DNA of 64,000 nt, taken from positions 66,264,650 to 66,328,649 of the forward strand of contig NC_045441.1 of NCBI RefSeq assembly GCF_002776525.5, written 5' to 3'. This stretch comes from Piliocolobus tephrosceles. Taxonomy: Eukaryota; Chordata; Mammalia; Primates; Cercopithecidae. Numbering within the stretch: position 1 is the first letter of the stretch; each line of letters starts with the position of its first letter. Under the pieces are notes generated by a model. The model did no database searches, was not told the DNA's origin, and saw nothing but the letters and a program-made list of their open reading frames with translations. Position numbers and translations under genes: made by a program. Shown in pieces: positions 48,581 through 62,255 of this stretch.

Positions 48581-49979
48581 ATGGTTCCAGTTCTACATCT
48601 CTTTTTTCTTCACTGTAACTCTGAAAACTTGGCTAAGTTGTGATGTTGCTGAAGGAGCGATCTACGTATCTCTACCTATAACACCCTCAGAAAACCATAT
48701 GTCATATTAACTTCTCCTCTTCTTCCGATGTTGCTTGCTCTTCCACAATTTTAAGAATTCTACTAAATTATGCATTGTAAATATGGTGATTAAGTCTTAA
48801 ATAGCATAGAGTATGTTAAATCTTTCCTTAGAGCATGTGTTTAACTAAGTCATTATTTCTCAGCAATGTCAGAAAGTTTGTTAGGAAGTAGAAGTATGGT
48901 ATATGCGTCTTTCTCACAGCTCCAGTAGTATGGAAACTTTCTGTATATTTTTTCATCTGACGTAATTCTAATCAGCAAGAGTTGATAATGACAATCCCAG
49001 TGCTACACATCAGCTAATTCAAGGAGGGTGGGAGATACTCAAATCCTCTGTGATTCTGAAATTTGAAATTTGAATTCTCTGTAATATTGTTTCTAGGCTA
49101 GTTATAAAACTTCCAGAAATGCAGAGTCTGGTTGGGAGGTGTGAACATATAACTAAGGATGTATCATACTGCATTGAGCTTCAGCTTTTATTTCACATCA
49201 TTATGGCTGTTTCACCCTTCTTTTAAATTTACCTCGTTAACCTTTAAGCAAAGTTACTAAAGTCATCTATTTTCTTGAAATCCTATGTCATCCACGGAAG
49301 GTTTGTGCCTATGCAACATTCTTTTTTGTTGAAAGAGCAGGGATAAAGCACATTGTCAGTTCTCAATAAATGTTTCATCAGTGTCATTACTTAATATTCA
49401 TTTAATTAATATTCATTATAGATCAATTCATAATTGTCATCATAGTAATGATAGGCAAAAAGAAACCTCATTTTTCCATATTTTGGAAATCTAACTCAGA
49501 CTCAGTTTCATGGTATTATTCATAAAGGATAGCTGCTTTTTATTTATTTAATTTTTTAAATGTGTAGGATTACATTCTCACTGATTCAAATTCTGGAACA
49601 TATTAAGAACTAGGGTGCTAATACTATTTATAAAATATGTTTAAATCCATTCTGGTTTAAAATATTCTACATGTACATATATTTTAAAGAGACATAGCAT
49701 AAGAAAACTGGAAGGGACCCAGCCTTACTAACTGATGATTTCATCATCTTACCCTTGGGAGGTTAACCAACCATTTATCTGTTACATTGTCTTAGATTGG
49801 TTTTGTTGCTTTCTGACAAACTATCTTTACATTGAACTAGTTTATATTATGTAAAATATGTATAATTATAAACAGGGTCTAGTCTAAAAGAAAAAGTTCA
49901 AGTGTTACGGACAACTGTTTTTGTTTCTACCTAAGTGCATAAGGTAGGGTTGTATACTTAAAGGGTTTTTTAAACAGGG

Positions 49980-50166
49980 ATATATGTGTATATATATATA
50001 TCCTATATATCTACTACATATATAGGATATTTGTGTATATATATCTTATATATACTGTATATATAGGATATGTGTGTGGATATATATCCTATATATACTG
50101 TATATACAGGATGTGTGTATGTATATCCTATATATATACTGTATATATATCCTATATGTATAGCTG
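49980..50166. repeat. AT-rich palindromic minisatellite, period 41-43 bp
   Basis: About four units bounded by actg/acta (near 50013, then 50054, 50097 and 50138). Each unit carries atatcctatat and its reverse complement atataggatat, so units can fold on themselves. Confidence 0.85.
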
Positions 50167-50699
50167 TACCCAGGGTAAGCAATAATAATTTTTTTCAAAA
50201 AACAAACTTGTGCCACATTGGGTTTGCCATGATTTATGGAGAAGTCAAAACAAAAGCCCAGTAAGACATGAACTGGAAGTTCAGCTAAGAAGAAATCTGA
50301 TGAAAATCTTTCATTTTAATAAATGAACAATTGAGATGTTAATATATTCAGGATGCAATGTCCTATGGATTGACTCTTGACACCCAAGAGTTCACAGTCA
50401 AGAAGATTAATTAGGCCATCATGTCTATGATTAATTTAAAATGTCAGTTTTCTTCACTGATCTCAAACCTAGAACAAACAACAAAATTTAGGTATCTAAA
50501 AACCTATTACAGGTAGAAATGTTCTAAAACTTTAAGTTCAAATCATAGGTGTCCATGTAACATCTAGAAGGTACATTGAAATTGCCGTGAAATTTATATT
50601 CCCCAAATCAAAAATAATAATGAAGTCATAAAAATTCTTTAAAAGTTGTATTTATATGATTTTGGTTGCTTTTTTGCAGTTTTTGTTTTCTTCACTTTA

Positions 50700-53600
50700 T
50701 CTTTAGTTACCATAATAATTTTACTTATTTATAGGATGCAGAATGATATTTTGATGCAAATATGAAATATGCAGATTAAATCAGAGTAATTAGTATAACC
50801 ATCACCTAAAACACTTACCCTTTCTTTGTACTGGAAATATTCATAATTCTCCATTCTAGCTTTTTGAACATATACAATAAATTATTGTTAGCTGTATTCA
50901 CACTATAGTGCTATAGAACATAACTTATTTATTATATCTAGCTGTAATTTTGTATCAGTTAGCCAGCTTCTCTCTTTGCTCTTCTCATCCGTAACTTCTC
51001 AGACTCTGATAACCACAATTCTACTCTTTTCTTCCATGAGCTCAGTTTTTTAGCTCCCATATATAAGTGAGAATGTGATATCGATCTTTCTGTGCTTGAC
51101 TAATTTAAGTTAACATAATGCCCTTCAGGTTCATCCATGTTGCAAAAAATAACAAGGTCCCATTTCTTTTTATGGTTGAATAGTATTCTATTGTGTATAT
51201 ATAACATAATTATTTTATCCACTCATCTATTGATGGACATTTAGGTTGATATCACATCTTGGCTATTGTGAATAGTGCTATTATAAACATGGGGGTAAAG
51301 ATGTTACTTTGATATACAAGTTTCCTTTCCTTTGGCTGAATACCCAGTAATAGGATTGCTGGATTATATGATAGTTCTATTTTTAGTTTTTTTGAGGAAC
51401 CTCCATACTGTTTTTCATAGTAATTGTACTAATTAACATTCCTTCCAACAATGTATGAATTCCTTTTTCTCTGCATCCTACCCAGTATTTCTTATTTTTT
51501 GTCCTTTTGATAATAGTCATTCTAACTAGTGTGAGATGATATCTTATTGTGGTTTTGATTTGCATTTTCCTGATGATTAGTGATGTTGAACATTTTTATG
51601 TACTTTTTGGCCATTTGCATTTCTTTTTTTGAGACATGTCTTTCAGATTCTTTTCCACCTCTTAATGGGATTATTGCTATTATTATTAGTGCTTTTAAGT
51701 GGCTTGAGTTCCTTGTATATTCTAGGTAAAAGGCCCTTGTCAGATAAATAGTTTGTAGATATTTTCTCCCAATCTACAGATTGTCTCTTCATGCTGTGAT
51801 TGTTTTCTTCTCTGAGCGAAAACTTTTTAAAAGTTTCATATAGTCCTGTTTGTCCATTTTTCTTTTTGGTATCTGTGCCTTTGTAATTTTATCCATAAAA
51901 ATCTTTGCTCAGACCAGTGTCCCAAAGAAATGCCCCTCTGCTTTCTTCTAGTAGTTTTATAGTTTTGGGTCTTACATATAAGTTGTTAATACATTTTGTG
52001 TCAAATTTTGAATCTGCTGAAAGATGGGGATCTGGTTTTATTCCTCTGCATATGAATATCCAGTTTTCTCAACACCATTTATTATAGAGGGTGTCTTTTC
52101 CCCAGTGTATGTTCTTAGAGCCTATGTCAAAAGTGAGTTGACTGTAAATACACAGATTTATTTCAGGGTGTTCTGTTCTATTTGTCTGTGTGTAAGTTTT
52201 TATAGCAATGCCATTGTGTTTTGGTTACTATTGCATTGTGATATACTTGGAAGTCACATAGTGTGGTTCCTCCCTTTGTTCAGTATTACTTTGACTATTT
52301 GCATTTGTTTGTGGTTCAATACAAATTTTAGGATTTTTTCCCTATTTATTTGAAAAAAATGTATTTGCAATTTTTAATAGGGATTACTTTGAATCTATAA
52401 AGTGCTTTGGGTTGCATGGTCATTTTGACAATGTTAACTTTTCTAATCCATGAGCATGGGATGTCTTTTGATTTTTATGTCCCCTTCAATTTTTTTCTTC
52501 AGTGTTTTGCAGTTTTAATTTTAGAGAGTATTAACTTCCTTGGTTAAGTTTATTCCTAAGTAGTTTATTATTTTATTTAAGCTATTATAAATGGGATTGC
52601 CTTCTCCAGTTCTTTTTCAGTTAGCTTGTTTTTGGTAAATAGGAATGGTAATGATTTTTTTGTATGTTAATTTTTATATCCTGCAACATTATTAAACTCA
52701 TTTATTAGTCATAGGAGTTTTTGGTGAAGTCTTCAGGTTTTTTTATATATATGAATTATATCATTTGCAAGGAGGGATAAGTTGACAAACTCTTTTCCAA
52801 TTTAGATGCCCTTTATTTCATCCTGTTGACGAATTGCTCTGCCTAGGTCTTCTATTACTATTTTGAATAAGAGTGGTAAAGGTGGGCATACTTGTCCTGT
52901 TCCTTCTCGTAGAACATGCTTTAAGCTTTTCTCTGTTCAGTATAATGTTAGCTGTGAGTTTGTCATAAATGGCCTTTATTATGTAGGGTCATATCTAGTT
53001 CTGTGTCTAATTTTTGAGAGATTTTATGATGAAGAAATTTTAGGATGAAGTTTTATGAAACTCTTTATTTTGATTTCTATTGTGGCAATCATAAGACTTT
53101 TTCCTTTATTCTATTGATGTAATATATCACATTTATTGATTTGCATATACAAACCATCTTTGCAACCCTAGAATAAATCCCACTTGATCATGGTGAATTA
53201 TCTTGTTAATGTGATGTTGAATTTGGTTTGCTAGTATTTGGTAGAGGATTTTCACACTCATATTCATCAGAGATATTGGCCTGAAGTCTGTTGTTGTAGT
53301 TTGTTGTTGTTTTGTGTCTATATTTTCTTTTGGTATCAGGGTGATGCTGCACTCTTAAAATGAATTAGGAAGAATGGTTTACTTTTTTGTTTTTTGGAAT
53401 AATTTAAAAATAATTGATTTTGTTTATCTTTAAAAATTTGGTTGAATTCAGCAGTAAAACTATCTGTCCTGGGCCTTGTTGTTGTTGTTGTTTTCTTTTT
53501 GGGAGGCTTTTTATTAATGATTCAATCTTGTTACTTGTCATTGGTCTGTTCAGATTTTCTATTTCTTCCTGGTTCAATTTTGGCAGGTTGTAAGTTTTCC

Positions 53601-56600
53601 AGGAATTTATATATTTCCTCTAGATTACCCAGTGTGGTGGTGTATAGTTGTTCATATCAGTTTCTAATGATCCTTTGTATTTACGTGGTATCAGTTGTAA
53701 TGTCTCCTTTTTTGTTTCTGGTTTTCTTTATTGAGATTTTCATTATTTTTTTTCTTAGTCTAACTAATTGTCATTTTAGTTTATCTTTTCAGAAAGCTAA
53801 CTTTTCATTTTGTTGACTTTTTGTAATTTTTTAGTCTCTATTTTGTTTAATTCTGCTCTGATCTTTATTATTTTTTTCTTCTACAAATTTTGAATTTAAT
53901 TTGTTCTTGCTTTTCTAGATCCTTGAGGTGTATTGTTAGGTTATTTATTTTAAATATTTTAATTTTTTTGATATAGGTGTTTATTGGTATAATCTTCCCT
54001 CTTAGTACTTCTTTTGCTCTATCTCATAGGTATTTCTATTTTCATGTTTTCAAGAATTTTTTTTTACTTTCTTCTTAATTTCCTCCTTGACCTGTTTGTC
54101 ATTCAGGAGCATATTGTTTAATTTCCATGTATTTGTACAATTTCCAAAGTTCTTCTTGATATTGATTCTGATTTTATTTTATTGTGTTCCGAGAAGATAC
54201 TTGAGAGAATTTTGATGTTTTAAAATGTTTGAGACTTATATTGAGGCCTAATATATAGTCTATCATTGAAAGGTCCCATGTCCTGAGGAGAATAATATGT
54301 ATTCTGCAGCTGTTGGATGAAATACTCTGTAAAAATCTACCGGGTTCATTTGGTCTATAGTATAGTTTAAGTCCAATATTTTACAATTTATTATCTGTTT
54401 AGATTATCTGTCTAATACTCAATGTGGGGCATTGAAGTTTCTAGCTATTATTGTATTATGGTTTCCAATGTAGAGTGTGTATGTATATGTTTGTTTATTT
54501 TTCTATAATTGTTATATCCTCTTACTGAATTGACCACTTAATTTTTATCTAATGACCTTCTTTGTCTTGTTTTATGTTTTTTGACTTAAAGTGTACTTTG
54601 TCTGATATAAATATAGATAATCCTGCCTACTTTTGGTTTCAGTTTGCATTGGAATATCTTTTTCTATTCCTTTGCTTTTAGTCTATGTGTGTTTTTGCAA
54701 GTGAAGTGAGATTTTTGTAGGCAGCATATAGTTGGATCTTGTTTTTTAATCCATTCAGCCAATCTCTATCTTTTAATTGGTGAATTAAACCTCTTCATAG
54801 TTGTTGATAGGTGAAGACTAACTACTGCCCCATTGGTATTTGTTTTCTGATTGTTTTGTTTCTCTCTTTCTCTCTTATTTATTTTTTGCAGTTTGCTGGT
54901 TTTCTGTAGAAATAACATTTCTTTCCTTATCTTTCTCCTTTGTTATCATAATGGCAGATATCATCCTTTTGCTTCCAGATGTAGAACTCCCTTATGTATT
55001 TCTTGTATATCCAATCTGATGGTGATGAATTCCCTCAGTTTTTGCTTGTCTGAGAAAACTTTACTCTTTATTTCTTAAAGATAGTTTTGCTGGGTATAGT
55101 ATTCTTGGCTGATAGTTTTTTTTTTTTTTTTTTTTTCTTTTAGTATTTTTTATATCATCTCATGCTCTTCTGACCTATATGGTTTCTTCTGAGAAATGTG
55201 TTGTTAGTCTAATGGGATTCCCTTGTATGTGACTTGATTCTTTTCTCTTGTTATCATTGACTGTTGACTGTTTGACTATAATCTGCCTCAGATAGTGTTG
55301 TGACTTTTTCACTTCCACAGTTCAGTGAGTGAGAGAAAGGGCACCCAGTGGCTTCTTTGCTCCCATTATTCGGCAAGCAGGAGAGGGTGGCACCCAGTGG
55401 CTTCTTCTCCATTGTTCAACAAGCGGCAGATAATGTTACCACTCTTTACTCTCACCACCTGCAGCTCAGCAAGCAGGAACATTACAGCTCTTTTGCTCCT
55501 GCAGTTCAACGATTTCCAGTTTCTTGTCCGTGACCTAAAGGAACAAGGTATGCACACACTGGAAAGTGAGTAAGGTGGAGTAGAATTGTATTGAGCCACA
55601 GAAGGAAAGCTCTTGGCAATGAGAGAGGACCCCCAAACAGGTAGCCATGTGAGTCTGAGTCTGGGGTTTTTATGGGCTTAGAATGGGGGAATGCATGCTG
55701 ATGGGTCCATGGGCAGTCTTGAAAAAAGTATCATTTGATTGGTTAAAAGATATCATTCAGAAGGAACCAATCAAGAGCAAGTGGGTGAGATGGAGATAGA
55801 AGTTCTCATGCCAGCTGTGGACTCTATCTGGAACTGGCAGCTTGGTTTTCAGGCTTTAAACTGTCCTTGGCTTGAAGGTTGGGTTTCACTGGGGCCCCAT
55901 CCCTGTCTGCCTGGGAATTTGTCTGTCTCCTGTCACTATCAATAGGACCTTTTTAACTTAAGTCTATTTGAGGATATTCGAGCATCCTGTATCTGGATGT
56001 CTGCTTATCTCCCAAGACATAGGATATTTTCAAGTATTATTTTATTCAATAGGTTCCCATGCCTTTCCCCATATTCTCTTTCTGGAACTCCCAGAATTTA
56101 AAAATGTGTTTGCTTAATGTTCTCCTGTATGTCACATAGAGTTTCTTTACTCTTTTTAAAAATTCCTTTTCTCTTTTTTTTATGTGACTAGGATGCTTCA
56201 AAAGATCTGTCTTTAAGCTCAGAAATTATTTCTTCTGTATGACAAGTCTATTGTTGAAGCTCTCAACTGTATTTTTATGTTTTCATTGAATTCTTCAGTT
56301 CTATAATTTCTGTTGTATATCTGTTGAATTTCTCATTCAGATCATGAATTCTTTCCTTGATATCATGGTGTTGCCTATCTGTGTTCTCTTGTAGTTCACT
56401 GAATTTTTGAAAGATATTTAGTTTGAATTCCCTTTCAAATATTTTATAGAATTTTTTTATATTTGTGGTCTGTTACTGCAGAATAATTATTTTCCTTTAG
56501 AGGTGTTATGTTTTACTGCTTTGTCATGTTTCTTGCATCTCTACACTGATATCTACATCTCTGGTATAGCTGCCACTTCTTTCAATTTTATGAAGTAGCT

Positions 56601-57858
56601 TTCATGGGGTAAGACTTTTTTTCCTATAGATATATCTGTAGAGTCAGTTAGGTAGAGTGCTTCGGTTTTAGTTCTAGGTAGGTACAGTAATGTATTCTCC
56701 ATATGATTTTTTTTTGCTATAATCAAATCAGTAGCATATGTGATTTACTTGGTAGTTTAGGCTGCAGTTGTTTGTGGAGGCTGTGTCATAACTTTCTTTG
56801 GGAAAGCCCAGGTAGGCTAGTCTTCAGGACCCTAGGGGATATTTGCAGGCATGGGTGGGTGTTGGTGGCAGTAGACCCTGGTTGGTCCACTCCTCTGGCT
56901 CCTAAATGGTGTGTGAAGGTGCACAGCAGCCCCACTATTGGAGTGGTCAGTGTTTTGGGGTTGAAGTTGCAGCAGTTCCTGAGGAGGATGGTCTTGGGCC
57001 CCTGGATGGCACACACTGGGGCATTGGCAGTGGACCTCAGTTAAGCTGGTTTGCAGGTTATTGACATTGCACATGGATATGTGGTGGCCCCACTGCTAGA
57101 AAGGGAGAGATCACTGTTGGTGGTGGCAGATAAGACAGGTGGCTCTCAAGCTCTGGTGAGCATATGCTTCAGCTACCTATGTCCTGGAGGCAGCCTTCCT
57201 AATGTTTTAGATCACCTATTTTCTGGAGTACAGGGAGCTACATGGGCTCAGATACTGAGGACACAGTTGTACCACCTGTTCCAGTTGGTTTCATGAGACT
57301 GTAGCCTTTCAGTGGATGTGGGAGAATATCAGTGGAATATTATGGATGTGGAGATAAAGGGGCTATTGGCCCAAGTCAGAATGTATTCTGCTCATCGTTC
57401 TTCTCTCAAAATAATGCCATGATGTGTCAGCTTGGGTCCCAGAAGTGTGAGGCACGCAGCTTGAATTTCCTCTCTGGAACAATACAGTCATGTGAACTCC
57501 AGGAAACACTCTGTACTAGGCTCAGGGTCTGTGAGGGCAGAGGGGCTTTTCTCTCCCTAGGATTCCAGACATCTATGATGGGAATGTAGATGGCTGGGGA
57601 ATCTCCCACCTACCTTTTCCCTGCAAAAAAGAGTCTCTCCTACCTCTATGCTGATCCTGGTTAGCTGCTTTGCTTTTATTTTTATGGTGCCATCAGGAGT
57701 TTCCATGTCTTAGAAGGGCTTCATCATTTTCTTGCTGAATTTGTGTTCTCCCTTAGTTGCTCTATTTGATTTATGGTTATTTATTTGCTGTTGTGGCCTT
57801 TCTTTGTATAAGAGATGAGTGCTAGATTTCTCTAGTCAGCCATCTTGATGGTGTCTGG
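50700..57858 (-). mobile_element. Nearly full-length old L1, antisense, split by an LTR
   Basis: The 3' UTR lies at the left (aggatgcagaatgatatttt), decayed ORF2 from about 51200 to 54850 (for instance ttggctattgtgaatagtgc, acccagtaataggattgctg, ccactcttgtcctgttcc-like text near 52890), ORF1/5' region to about 56600, and a G/C-richer 5' UTR ending ctagtcagccatcttgatgg at about 57850. ORF2 and ORF1 are broken by many stops, so it is not capable of movement. An ERV1-type LTR interrupts it at 55296-55941. Edges are approximate, especially on the left. Confidence 0.88.
55296..55941 (-). mobile_element. Solo LTR, ERV1-type, inside the L1
   Basis: A 646-bp block starting TG and ending CA, flanked by the 4-bp repeat atag (55292-55295 and 55942-55945), the length usual for class I ERVs. 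L1 sequence resumes exactly on both sides. On the - strand it shows a CCAATCA-type box and a caatacaa decayed polyadenylation region before a ccaccttactcactttcc stretch. No internal viral genes are present. I cannot name the subfamily. Confidence 0.72.
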
Positions 57859-58859
57859 AAATCTTAAACATATAGCCATACATGAGCATTATCTAAAGAG
57901 AGATTGAAATGTATTAAAAGCTAAATTTTAAAAATAGACTTAAAACAAAGAGTATTATATATGTCTGATTCTAAAGTGAGGATGGTAAATTATATATTCA
58001 TGAATGATTTAAATTATTTTATAAGTTATTGCTAACAGTATTCAAAACAGCTTATATAATATACCATATGCAGTAAAATAAAATATAGTCAGTTTGTGCC
58101 AAAATTAAGTTAAAACTCAAATTTATTTGGCAATACCATTCAAAGTTAACAGAGGTACTTTTTCAGAATTTCCCTGAGTTTCTTGGTAGCTTTAGCAAAA
58201 ATAAATATTATAGGCTTGATTGTATTCAATTAGAGAAAATATTTTTTATTATTTTGTGGTTACTGAGACCTGAGATTAATTTTTCTGTATGAAGTTGTTT
58301 CTGTATTGGACAGTACCTAAACAATAGTGCAATAATCAGTGTAGTTGTGTTTGTTTCCTTTGACTTTTCTCTTTTATAACAACTGCCAATGCAGACTGAT
58401 GGTTTATGACCCAAATGCATTTTGGTATTAAAGAGTCTACCTGTTGCCAAATAAAATACTAATAGCTATACAACTCAAAAATAAAGAAGGCTGGCAGATA
58501 AAAGTGAGATGAATGCCATACATAAAGTTTTATTGCACCAAACAGAAGAAAATGTCAATAGCAATTGTTTTAGATGGTCAAGAATACTAAAGAAAACGTT
58601 TGCTTTATAATGCACTGACTTGAAAGAAACAAAAGAATTAAGAAAGAGCATAGAAAAAAATAATGTCTTAGCATATCTGTATTAAAATAAGGCAAAAATC
58701 AACACTGAGGACAACTAAATAAGTACTCTGGAGAAAAAGATGAAGAAAATCTCCTTTTACTACTGTGGAGAATGGCAACAAAGTGAAAAGAGATCATGTT
58801 ATTCCTAAGCAAAACAGACAGACAAACAAACGAAAAACCAAAAAAAGCTAAATTGTTCT

Positions 58860-59710
58860 CTTAAGTGTAAAGAAAATTCAACTGAATGAAAAAGAACCTA
58901 CGTCACTTCAAATTAATTTATCTACTTGGTGCAATTTGCATGCAATTTTTTGGCTAGACAAAATGGTTTCTAATTTTGCCTGGAAGAATAAATGTACATA
59001 AACATTATAAAATCTTAAAAAGGAAGAGTAATAAGATAATGTTTATTCTAATGAAAAATCTTAAAAACATGTTTAATTTGCAATGATCAAAATAATATGG
59101 CTCTAAAAATTGTAAAGATGTGATAGAAAGTCTAAAGACATATTGAACTATATGTAATTATGTAGTCTGTAATAAAAGTCATAAATGAAATCTGGTGGAG
59201 CATCAACAGTGTCAGGATCATTGTATAACCACATGAAAATAAAGTAAGGTAAATTCTGCATTACATCTATTACAAAAAAAAAAAAATCAAATGTGAATTA
59301 AAGATTTAATTTTCACCTAGGCATGGCCTTTTCTTTTTTTTTTCCAAAACAAGAAAGATAAAATGTTGACTGCCTTGAACAATGAAAATTTATTTTAAAG
59401 AAAATGCTAAATTCCAAAACTTACAAATCAAGTTAAAGATAAGGATCATAGCAACAACAATAACAATAGCAACAACAAATCTTTGTATTGTATAATGCCA
59501 TCGCTATATTGTAAAACAAATCCCTGTATTATAAAAAGTAATGAAGAAATATAAATTAACACAATGAGATTTAATTTTTCTATCCATTTTGGCAAATATT
59601 TTAAAAATTGATAATACCCAGTGTTGGCAAGATTGTGCAAAACTTGTTATTCTCAGTAAACATGAGTGAAACTAAATTGCCACAAACTATGGCATAAAAG
59701 CTCCCAAATA
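58860..59710 (+). mobile_element. Old L1 (L1M) ORF2 fragment, sense
   Basis: Weak but ordered resemblance to late ORF2: a gaattaaagatttaattttc region (59294-59313), an aaattaacacaatgagattt region (59553-59572) and cccagtgttggcaagattgt. A CAA-type repeat at 59449-59481 interrupts it. Heavily decayed. Confidence 0.5.
59449..59481. repeat. CAA-type trinucleotide repeat
   Basis: Imperfect caa/aac units (gcaacaacaataacaatagc and on). Short. Confidence 0.75.
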
Positions 59711-61369
59711 TGTGAACTATGTTGATATAATATATCTTCTACTTTCACCTTTCAAAGAAATTTGGGGTTGTGCAAGGCATATATCTAGATCTAATAGCAT
59801 TACACTGGAAACGAATGCTTTGTATCATTTTTATCTTTTAATTTTTAAATTTTGAATGCAGTCAAAACCAGACATTCTTAACCACCACTAGACATTGAAA
59901 GATAAATTTCTCCTTGCAAGGGTAACCTGTAGTTCTAATGATTCCTGCTGAAACAGTGGTGATCAGAAAGTATTTATGTACATGGCTTCTTTTGTTTTAC
60001 TATTAAATATGGCTTGCTTATTCTTAACTTTTACTTGAAACCTGATGAAGAATTAAGTCACATATAACTTTTGGTCCACACATCAATTTTGTAAATAATA
60101 CCACAATCTCTGTCTCATTCCTGTCTTTGTTCCCTAGTTCAACCCGTGTTCCCCTTTATGTGGAATAAAGATAGTTACCTTGAGCTTTCCATGACCACAC
60201 CTTGCTGTCCAGTCTAGTTGATAAAAATCTATCATTGAAATTCTGTTGCTAATACTCTAAAGAGCTTTGGCTTATTCAGCCTTATTTGCCCAAGGAAACC
60301 CAAACCCTGGAAGGTTACAGCTCTGTACCTAGTGATCTATTCTTCATTACATTACTCTCATGTTATCTTGACCACAAATATTTTCAAATTACTTCCCTTG
60401 ATTATCATGTTTTCAACATCCTTGAGTCACCCAATGCATATATTCTTCAGATTTCTTTCACTCTAGTATTTTCTGCCTTAATTCTCCTGGAATTCCACGT
60501 TTTTCTCCCTTCGTGGCATTTGTCACAAATCTTTAATAAAATATCAGTTTCCTAATTTACAATAGGAAAAACCCAGACAAGGTATAATCCAGCACGCTTA
60601 CGTAAGTTAGTACTAAACAGGGTCATGGTTTGGGTCCAGTAGTTCAATATTGTTTTTACTGTTAGTGTGTTGTAGAACTCATTTCAGTGAAAGGGCTGTT
60701 TGTCCTTCTCCTGTGCAATTCTGTTTCCTGAATTTGCATGCTGACTCTTGTCTGGTTCTTCACATAACCATAAGTATGTTTGTGCAGGTGTGTAGATACA
60801 CCCACTGTGTCACATTCCTCTCTTCCTTCTCAGCCCACATTAGTGTAACTTCTGATTGTAACAGAGATATGAACTCGTTCTTGCTATCCTTACTAAATCA
60901 AATTGCACTCTTTTAGGTGGGTTTCCAAGGAGTAGAGCATTAAGCCAAGATTTGGCTTTGTGTGATTTATGGAGGGAGAAAAAGTTCTTTAGATAAAACA
61001 AAGCAACGAACAAACAAACAAAACCTTTAATGAAGGGAGGGAGGCAGAAAAAGGAAGAGGCAAGCTCTAAGCAAGAAAGTTGATCATAGTGACAGTTTAG
61101 CCTTGGCCTGTACCTTTAGGGCCTTGGAGCAAAAATCCTGTCATAGGATTGTTTCCAACTTAAGGCAAGAAGGCTGGCCTTTTCTCACCTGTATAAATCA
61201 GTCATTCTCTAGGGCCTCCTAGCACAGCCTATTTCTGTGGATAAAGGTTAATTCTTAGGGACGGCTGCAAGCTTTCGGAAGTTAACATTCATAGCAGCTG
61301 GTGATAGTTGCTCTGGTAAGGTAGCAAAGGATCTGCTTTGAGCTACCAACAGCATCTACTGGAAGCCCT

Positions 61370-62255
61370 TTCCAAGTATATAATCTTTTTTGAATGCTCT
61401 GCAGTGTTTGACACTGAGATGCTTACCTTTCATAGCCTCTAACACTCATCCAGCACATTTCCACTAGGTTTTCTTTTACCTTTTAAGCCACACTTTGTCA
61501 ATGTTGCTAAATCCCTAGTCTTCCTTTCATTCCTTAATATGTATAAAACTTCAATTTTTTGTTCAATTCTCATCTTATTACACCCACAGTTTATAAATTA
61601 TATTATCCAATTCCAGAGCTACAGCTACCACGTTTTAATGTGTCTGAGCCCACTCTCCCCACATGCATCTAGATCGAAATGCTCACTTCATGTTTTTTAA
61701 CTTAATTTGATTTAATTAATAAATTTATTTATTTATTTTTGAGACAGAGTTTCACTCTTGTTGCCCAGGCTGCAGTGCAATGGTGTGATCTCGGCTTATT
61801 GCAACCTCCACCTCCGGGGTTCAAGCGATTTTCCTGGGTCAGCCTCCTGGGTAGCCATGATTACAGGAGCATGCCACCACGCTGGGATAATTTTTGTATT
61901 TTTTTAGTAGAGTTGGGTTTCACCATGTTGGCCAGGCTGGTCTCAAACTCCTGACCTCAGATGATCTCCCCACCTCAGCCTCCCAAAGTGCTAGGATTAC
62001 AGGCATGAGCCACTGCACCAGGCCCTACTTATGTTTTAAATCTTCGCTCAGATATCCCACAGAAACTTAAAAGCCAACATAGCAGGAATTGAACTTGAAA
62101 CGTTTCTTGTGAAACTGTCCCTCATGCTCATTGACTAGCACCCCCATTATTATTATCACTCAAGAAAAAGGGTTTATCTTTGTGTCTCTAGTGCCTAATT
62201 TGATTTGGACATGGACTAGATGCTTAACAGATATTTGCTGAGTGAATGAATAACA
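61370..62255 (+). repeat. Probable L2 relic, sense, interrupted by Alu
   Basis: After the Alu, agatatcccacagaaactta, caggaattgaacttgaaacg, then the L2-type end atgcttaacagatatttgct gagtgaatgaat. The 3' end is the firmest part. Confidence 0.5.
61723..62024 (-). mobile_element. AluS-like, antisense
   Basis: ATTT-rich tail then ttgagacagagtttcactct, ending at gagccactgcaccaggcc. Full length. The flanks (acttcatgtttttt on the left, acttatgtttt on the right) look like a diverged target-site duplication. It sits inside L2-like sequence. Confidence 0.93.

Noticed and set aside
52024..53816. Open frames of 109 and 124 residues
   Set aside because: Antisense to decayed L1 ORF2; hydrophobic bias comes from T-rich antisense L1.
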